A DNA stretch of 64,000 nucleotides, taken from NCBI RefSeq assembly GCF_040548875.1, contig NZ_JBEPSJ010000003.1, positions 355,872 to 419,871 of the forward strand. The letters are read 5' to 3'. Made by a program: the position numbers and the translations under genes. How positions within the stretch are numbered: the stretch's first letter is position 1; every line of letters starts with the position of its first letter. Below the pieces are notes generated by a model that saw only the letters and a list, made by a program, of their open reading frames with translations, was not told the origin of the DNA and did no database searches. The stretch is from Conyzicola nivalis_A (GTDB taxonomy: Bacteria > Actinomycetota > Actinomycetes > Actinomycetales > Microbacteriaceae). Below, in pieces: positions 60,477 to 64,000 of the stretch.

Positions 60477-62462
60477 TCACCAGATGGTGACTCTTTCGGT
60501 CGGGTCAAGCCAGAGCGCGTCTGCGGGCGTGACTCCGAAAGTTGTGTAGAAGTCGTCAATGTTACGCACGATCTGGTTGCAGCGGAACTCATTCGGAGAA
60601 TGAGGATCTATTGCGATGAGCCGGATGACCTCCTCGTCGCGGGCCTTGATCTGCCAGGCCTGCGCCCAGGAGAGGAAGAAGCGCTCGGCACCGGTCAGCC
60701 CATCGATCACGGGCGGTTCCTCGCCGTCGAGCGAGATCAGGTAGGCCTTCCACGCGATGCTGAGCCCGCCGAGGTCGCCGATGTTCTCGCCGATCGTGAG
60801 CGATCCGTTCACCTTGTGCTCGGGGGTCTGGGCCGGCGCGAGCGCGTCGTACTGGGCGATGAGCGACGCGGTGCGCTGCTCGAAGGCGGCCTTGTCTGCC
60901 TCGGTCCACCAGTCGGTGAGCTTGCCGTCGCCGTCGTACTTGGAGCCCTGGTCGTCGAACCCGTGGCCGATCTCGTGGCCGATGACGGCGCCGATCGCTC
61001 CGTAGTTGGCGGCCGCGTCACGCTTCTCGTCGAAGAACGGATACTGCAGGATGGCGGCGGGGAACACGATCTCGTTGAACCCGGGGTTGTAGTAGGCGTT
61101 GATGGTCTGCGGCGTCATGAACCACTCGTCGCGGTCGAGCGGCTTGCCGATCTTGCCCAGCTCGCGCTGGAACTCGAACTCGTTCGCGGCGCGCACGTTG
61201 CCGAGCAGGTCGTCGGCCGAGACCTCGAGGGCCGAGTAGTCGCGCCACTTGACCGGGTAGCCGATCTTCGGCGTGAACTTCTCCAGCTTCTCGATGGCGC
61301 GGGCGCGGGTCTCGGCGCCCATCCAGTCGAGGCTCGTAATGCTCTGCCGGTAGGCCTCGACCAGGTTCGCGACGAGCACGTCCATGCTGGCCTTGGCCTC
61401 TTCGGGGAAGTGGCGCTCCACGTAGATGCGGCCGACGGCCTCGCCGAGCGCTCCCTCCACGAGCGAGACGCCGCGCTTCCACCGGGCGCGCAGCTCGGGG
61501 GTGCCCGAGAGGGTCTTGCCGTAGAAGTCGAAATTGGCCTCGACGAACTCGGTGCTCAGGTAGGCGGCGTTCGAGCGGATGACCTGCCAGGCCAGCCAGT
61601 CGACCCAGCTCTGCAGGCGGTCGGGGGCGAGCAGGTCGGCGAGTCCCGACACGAAGCTGGGCTGGCGCACGACGACGGTGTCGAAGGAGCCGGCCGGCAC
61701 GTCGAGCCCGGCCTTCCAGATGTCGAAGTCTGCACCGTCGACAACGTCGGCGACGGAGGCGAGCGCGCGCGCCTCGACCCACGGCATCGGGTTGTACGTG
61801 GCCTCGCTGTCGCGGTTCTTCACGTTGTCCCAGTGATGGCCGGCGAGGTCGGTCTCGAGCGCGAAGATGCGGGCGGCTGCCGCCGCGGCGTCCGGGCGGC
61901 CGCCGAGCGTCAGCATCCGCTCGATGAACGCGATGTAGGCGGTGCGGATCGAGGCGAACTTCTCCTCGCGGTAGTACGACTCGTCGGGCAGCCCGATGCC
62001 GCCCTGCTCGAGGAAGACGAGGTAGCGCTCGGGGTCGCCCGGGTCGTTGTCGACGAAGACCTGAACGAAGCCGCTCGAACCGAGGCGCTCGAGGCGTCCG
62101 AGGGTGTCGAGCAGGCTCGGGATGGAGTCGACGCGGTCGACCTCGGCGAGCAGGGGCTTCAGCGGCTCGGCCCCGAGCGCCTCGATGCGCGCCTCGTCGA
62201 GAAAGCTCGCGTAGAGGTCGCCGAACTTGCGCTCCTCGGTGCCGGGCTCCGCCGACTGCGCCTCGACGATGATGTCGCGCACCGCCTTCTCGGCCTCTTC
62301 GGCGAGAACGTGGAACGAGCCGTAGCGCGACTTGTCGCTCGGGATCTCGGTACGGTCGATCCACTTGCCGTTGACGTGGCGGAACAGATCGTCTTGCGGA
62401 CGCACCGAGGCGTCGAGCTCTTCGATCAGGATTCCGGCGGGGAGGATGTTGTCGACGCTCAT
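60477..62462 (-). CDS. M13 family metallopeptidase (PepO/neprilysin-like)
   Basis: The 661-residue zinc oligopeptidase has HEIGH at 496-500 (VIGHEIGHGFDDQGSKYD) and the third ligand Glu in GENIGDLGGLSIAW. NAYYNPGFNEIVFPA binds substrate backbone. The N-terminal M13 domain starts PQDDLFRHVNGKWI. No signal peptide, so it is probably cytoplasmic as in other actinobacterial members. It degrades small peptides. Confidence 0.93.
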   Translation of the reverse strand: MSVDNILPAGILIEELDASVRPQDDLFRHVNGKWIDRTEIPSDKSRYGSFHVLAEEAEKAVRDIIVEAQSAEPGTEERKFGDLYASFLDEARIEALGAEPLKPLLAEVDRVDSIPSLLDTLGRLERLGSSGFVQVFVDNDPGDPERYLVFLEQGGIGLPDESYYREEKFASIRTAYIAFIERMLTLGGRPDAAAAAARIFALETDLAGHHWDNVKNRDSEATYNPMPWVEARALASVADVVDGADFDIWKAGLDVPAGSFDTVVVRQPSFVSGLADLLAPDRLQSWVDWLAWQVIRSNAAYLSTEFVEANFDFYGKTLSGTPELRARWKRGVSLVEGALGEAVGRIYVERHFPEEAKASMDVLVANLVEAYRQSITSLDWMGAETRARAIEKLEKFTPKIGYPVKWRDYSALEVSADDLLGNVRAANEFEFQRELGKIGKPLDRDEWFMTPQTINAYYNPGFNEIVFPAAILQYPFFDEKRDAAANYGAIGAVIGHEIGHGFDDQGSKYDGDGKLTDWWTEADKAAFEQRTASLIAQYDALAPAQTPEHKVNGSLTIGENIGDLGGLSIAWKAYLISLDGEEPPVIDGLTGAERFFLSWAQAWQIKARDEEVIRLIAIDPHSPNEFRCNQIVRNIDDFYTTFGVTPADALWLDPTERVTIW

Positions 62463-62513
62463 TGCTCCAGCCTATTGCGCGCCGCGCTCGTCGGCTGAGT
62501 GCAGACTTGAACC

Positions 62514-63818
62514 GTGACCAGAGCCCTCGATCGAGACATCCGTCGGCTCGCGCTCCCCGCGCTCGGGGCGCTCGTCGCCGAACCGCTCTTCCTGCTCACC
62601 GACACCGCGCTCGTCGGCCATCTGGGCGCCGTGCCGCTCGCCGGCCTCGGGATCGCGAGCGTCGTCATCCAGACCGTCGTCGGTCTGCTGGTGTTCCTCG
62701 CCTACGCGACCACGCCGCTCGTCGCCCGCCGCCTCGGCGCCGGCGACCCGACGGGCGCGGTGCGCGCCGGCATCGACGGGGTCTGGCTGTCGATCGCCGT
62801 CGGCGCGGTGCTGCTGGCGGTCGGAGTTCCGTCGAGCGCCTGGGTCGTCGGCCTCTTCGGTGCCAGCCCCGAGGTCGCCCAGGCGGCGAACACCTACCTC
62901 GCGATCGCGCTCTGGGGGCTGCCGGCCCTGCTGATGACGCTCGCCGCGAGCGGCCTGCTGCGCGGACTGCAGGACACGCGCACCCCGCTCGTGGTCGCCG
63001 GCGCGGGCTTCGCCACGAACGCCGCGCTCAACGCGCTGTTCATCTACGGCTTCGGCTGGGGCATCGCAGGCTCGGCGGCGGGAACCGTCGTCGCCAGCTG
63101 GGGAATGGCGGCCGCGTACCTGGTGATCATCGTGCGGGCCGCGGTGCGCTCGGGAGCCCGCCTCTCGCCGCACGTGTCGGGAGTCGGATCGGCGCTGCGC
63201 AGCGGGGGCTGGCTGCTCGTGCGCACCGCCTCGCTGCGGGTCGCCATGCTCGCGACCGTCTTCGTCGCGACCGGTTTCGGCACGAGCGAGCTCGCCACGG
63301 TGCAGGTCGCGCTCACGATCTTCTCCACGCTCGCATTCGTGCTCGACGCACTGGCGATCGCGGGACAGGCGATGATCGGGCACGGGCTGGGCGCATCCGA
63401 CGTGCCCCGCGTGCGGGCGATCACCCGTCGCCTGCTGCAGTTCGGGGTGGGCGGCGGCGCCCTGCTCGGCCTGGCCATCGCGGCCCTCTCGGCCGTGCTG
63501 CCCTTCGTCTTCACGACGGATGTCTCGGTCACGGGCCCTCTCACGACGGTGTTGCTCGTGATGGCGGTGGGCATCCCGGTCGCGGGCTACGTCTTCGTGC
63601 TCGACGGCGTGCTGATCGGCGCAGGGGACGCGCGCTACCTCGCGCTCACCGGCATCGTGAACCTCGCGGTGTACCTGCCGCTGCTCTGGCTCGCCGGCGG
63701 AACCGACTCGACCGGCTGGCTGTGGGCGGCGTTCGGCCTCGGCTACATCGGGGCGCGCGCCGTGACTCTGGGGCTGCGTGCCTGCGGGTCGGGATGGATC
63801 GTGACCGGGACGCGGTAG
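62514..63818 (+). CDS. MATE family efflux transporter (DinF-like)
   Basis: The 434-residue protein has 12 hydrophobic segments in two MatE halves (about 10-170 and 230-390) and the DinF-group start RDIRRLALPALGALVAEPLFLLTDTALVGHLG. Such proteins export drugs or metabolites by Na+ or H+ antiport. GTG 62514 is the family start. It is divergent from the M13 peptidase across 51 bp. Confidence 0.9.
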   Translation: MTRALDRDIRRLALPALGALVAEPLFLLTDTALVGHLGAVPLAGLGIASVVIQTVVGLLVFLAYATTPLVARRLGAGDPTGAVRAGIDGVWLSIAVGAVLLAVGVPSSAWVVGLFGASPEVAQAANTYLAIALWGLPALLMTLAASGLLRGLQDTRTPLVVAGAGFATNAALNALFIYGFGWGIAGSAAGTVVASWGMAAAYLVIIVRAAVRSGARLSPHVSGVGSALRSGGWLLVRTASLRVAMLATVFVATGFGTSELATVQVALTIFSTLAFVLDALAIAGQAMIGHGLGASDVPRVRAITRRLLQFGVGGGALLGLAIAALSAVLPFVFTTDVSVTGPLTTVLLVMAVGIPVAGYVFVLDGVLIGAGDARYLALTGIVNLAVYLPLLWLAGGTDSTGWLWAAFGLGYIGARAVTLGLRACGSGWIVTGTR

Positions 63819-63827
63819 CGCAGAGCC

Positions 63828-64000
63828 GAGGGGCAAGGTTTCGACCCTCAAGCCCCGGTTCGACGTCGAAAGCTTGCCCCGCTCGTCGCAGGCCCAAGGC
63901 GGCCCGAGCCGAGGGGCAAGGTTTCGACCCTCAAGCCCCGGTTCGACGTCGAAAGCTTGCCCCGCTCGTCGCAGGCCCAAGGCGGCCCGAGCCGAGGGGC
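63828..64000. repeat. 83-bp tandem repeat containing the GAGGGGCAAG palindrome, running off the edge
   Basis: Units at 63828-63910 and 63911-63993 are identical, and a third begins at 63994. Each starts with GAGGGGCAAG and contains CTTGCCCCGCTC 36 bp further on, so each unit carries a 57-bp palindrome of the family seen at 15707-15834. The remaining 26 bp are linker. The array may be longer beyond the window. Confidence 0.85.

Noticed and set aside
63828..64000. CRISPR array
   Set aside because: The units are identical over the full 83 bp with no unique spacers, and no cas gene is in the window.

Overview
The window is one contiguous chromosomal segment of a high-GC actinobacterium. Gene content and codon bias point to Microbacteriaceae: a DUF222/HNH endonuclease, Actinobacterial holin-X and DUF3618 proteins, a coproporphyrin-dependent heme pathway, and the intergenic repeats GGTTGAGTAG...CGAAACC and GAGCCTGTCGAAG. 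The family assignment is an inference from content, not from a marker gene. I see about 57 protein genes. I see no rRNA, tRNA, insertion sequence, prophage or CRISPR array. Nearly every gene has a long antisense shadow frame because of the third-position GC bias; these were discarded.

Layout, left: the end of an ECF-type ABC ATPase and its EcfT partner (1-990); an acyl-CoA dehydrogenase; panE divergent from an Lrp/AsnC regulator; a CitA/CitB two-component system divergent from a DAACS dicarboxylate symporter; an LtrA protein; a DUF222/HNH nuclease; a POT peptide transporter; a Gfo/Idh/MocA oxidoreductase; and a MocR regulator interlocked head to head with an EamA exporter (to 15.7 kb).

Layout, middle: an arginine/ornithine unit (ddaH-rocD with a divergent Lrp regulator), the glyoxylate shunt (aceA-aceB with a divergent ramB-like gene that carries a frameshift), an aldo/keto reductase, a membrane protein with a YtrA-type GntR regulator, and bifunctional putA with a divergent LysR regulator. 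rocD and putA meet at glutamate semialdehyde, so Arg, Orn and Pro can all be drained to glutamate. A TetR/oxidoreductase pair, a BBE-type flavoenzyme and an AlkA-like glycosylase follow. Next come a processive GT2 synthase with a membrane-anchored GH18/CBM protein, a carboxylesterase, trhO, pfkA, an AcuI-like reductase and a DUF1304 protein.

Layout, right: a nearly complete heme locus (45.0-55.5 kb). hemA faces hemE across 17 bp. The minus strand then runs hemE-cgoX, three small envelope proteins, and chdC-hemH-hemC-hemD-hemB-hemL with successive 4-nt overlaps. After it come a GNAT enzyme, DUF4287, cstA with its YbdD partner, a 635-bp non-coding stretch with a minisatellite, a class A beta-lactamase-fold protein, an M13 peptidase, a MATE transporter and an 83-bp tandem repeat running off the edge.

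The least routine material is non-coding or semi-coding. There is a family of about 55-bp palindromes bounded by GAGGGGCAA/TTGCCCCTC at two loci. Another palindromic repeat is translated in frame inside aceA, an AcuI-like gene and rocD. Two divergent gene pairs have start codons so close that both transcripts must be essentially leaderless. The ribosome-binding site of chdC sits in a perfect hairpin. The ramB-like regulator has a one-base frameshift.
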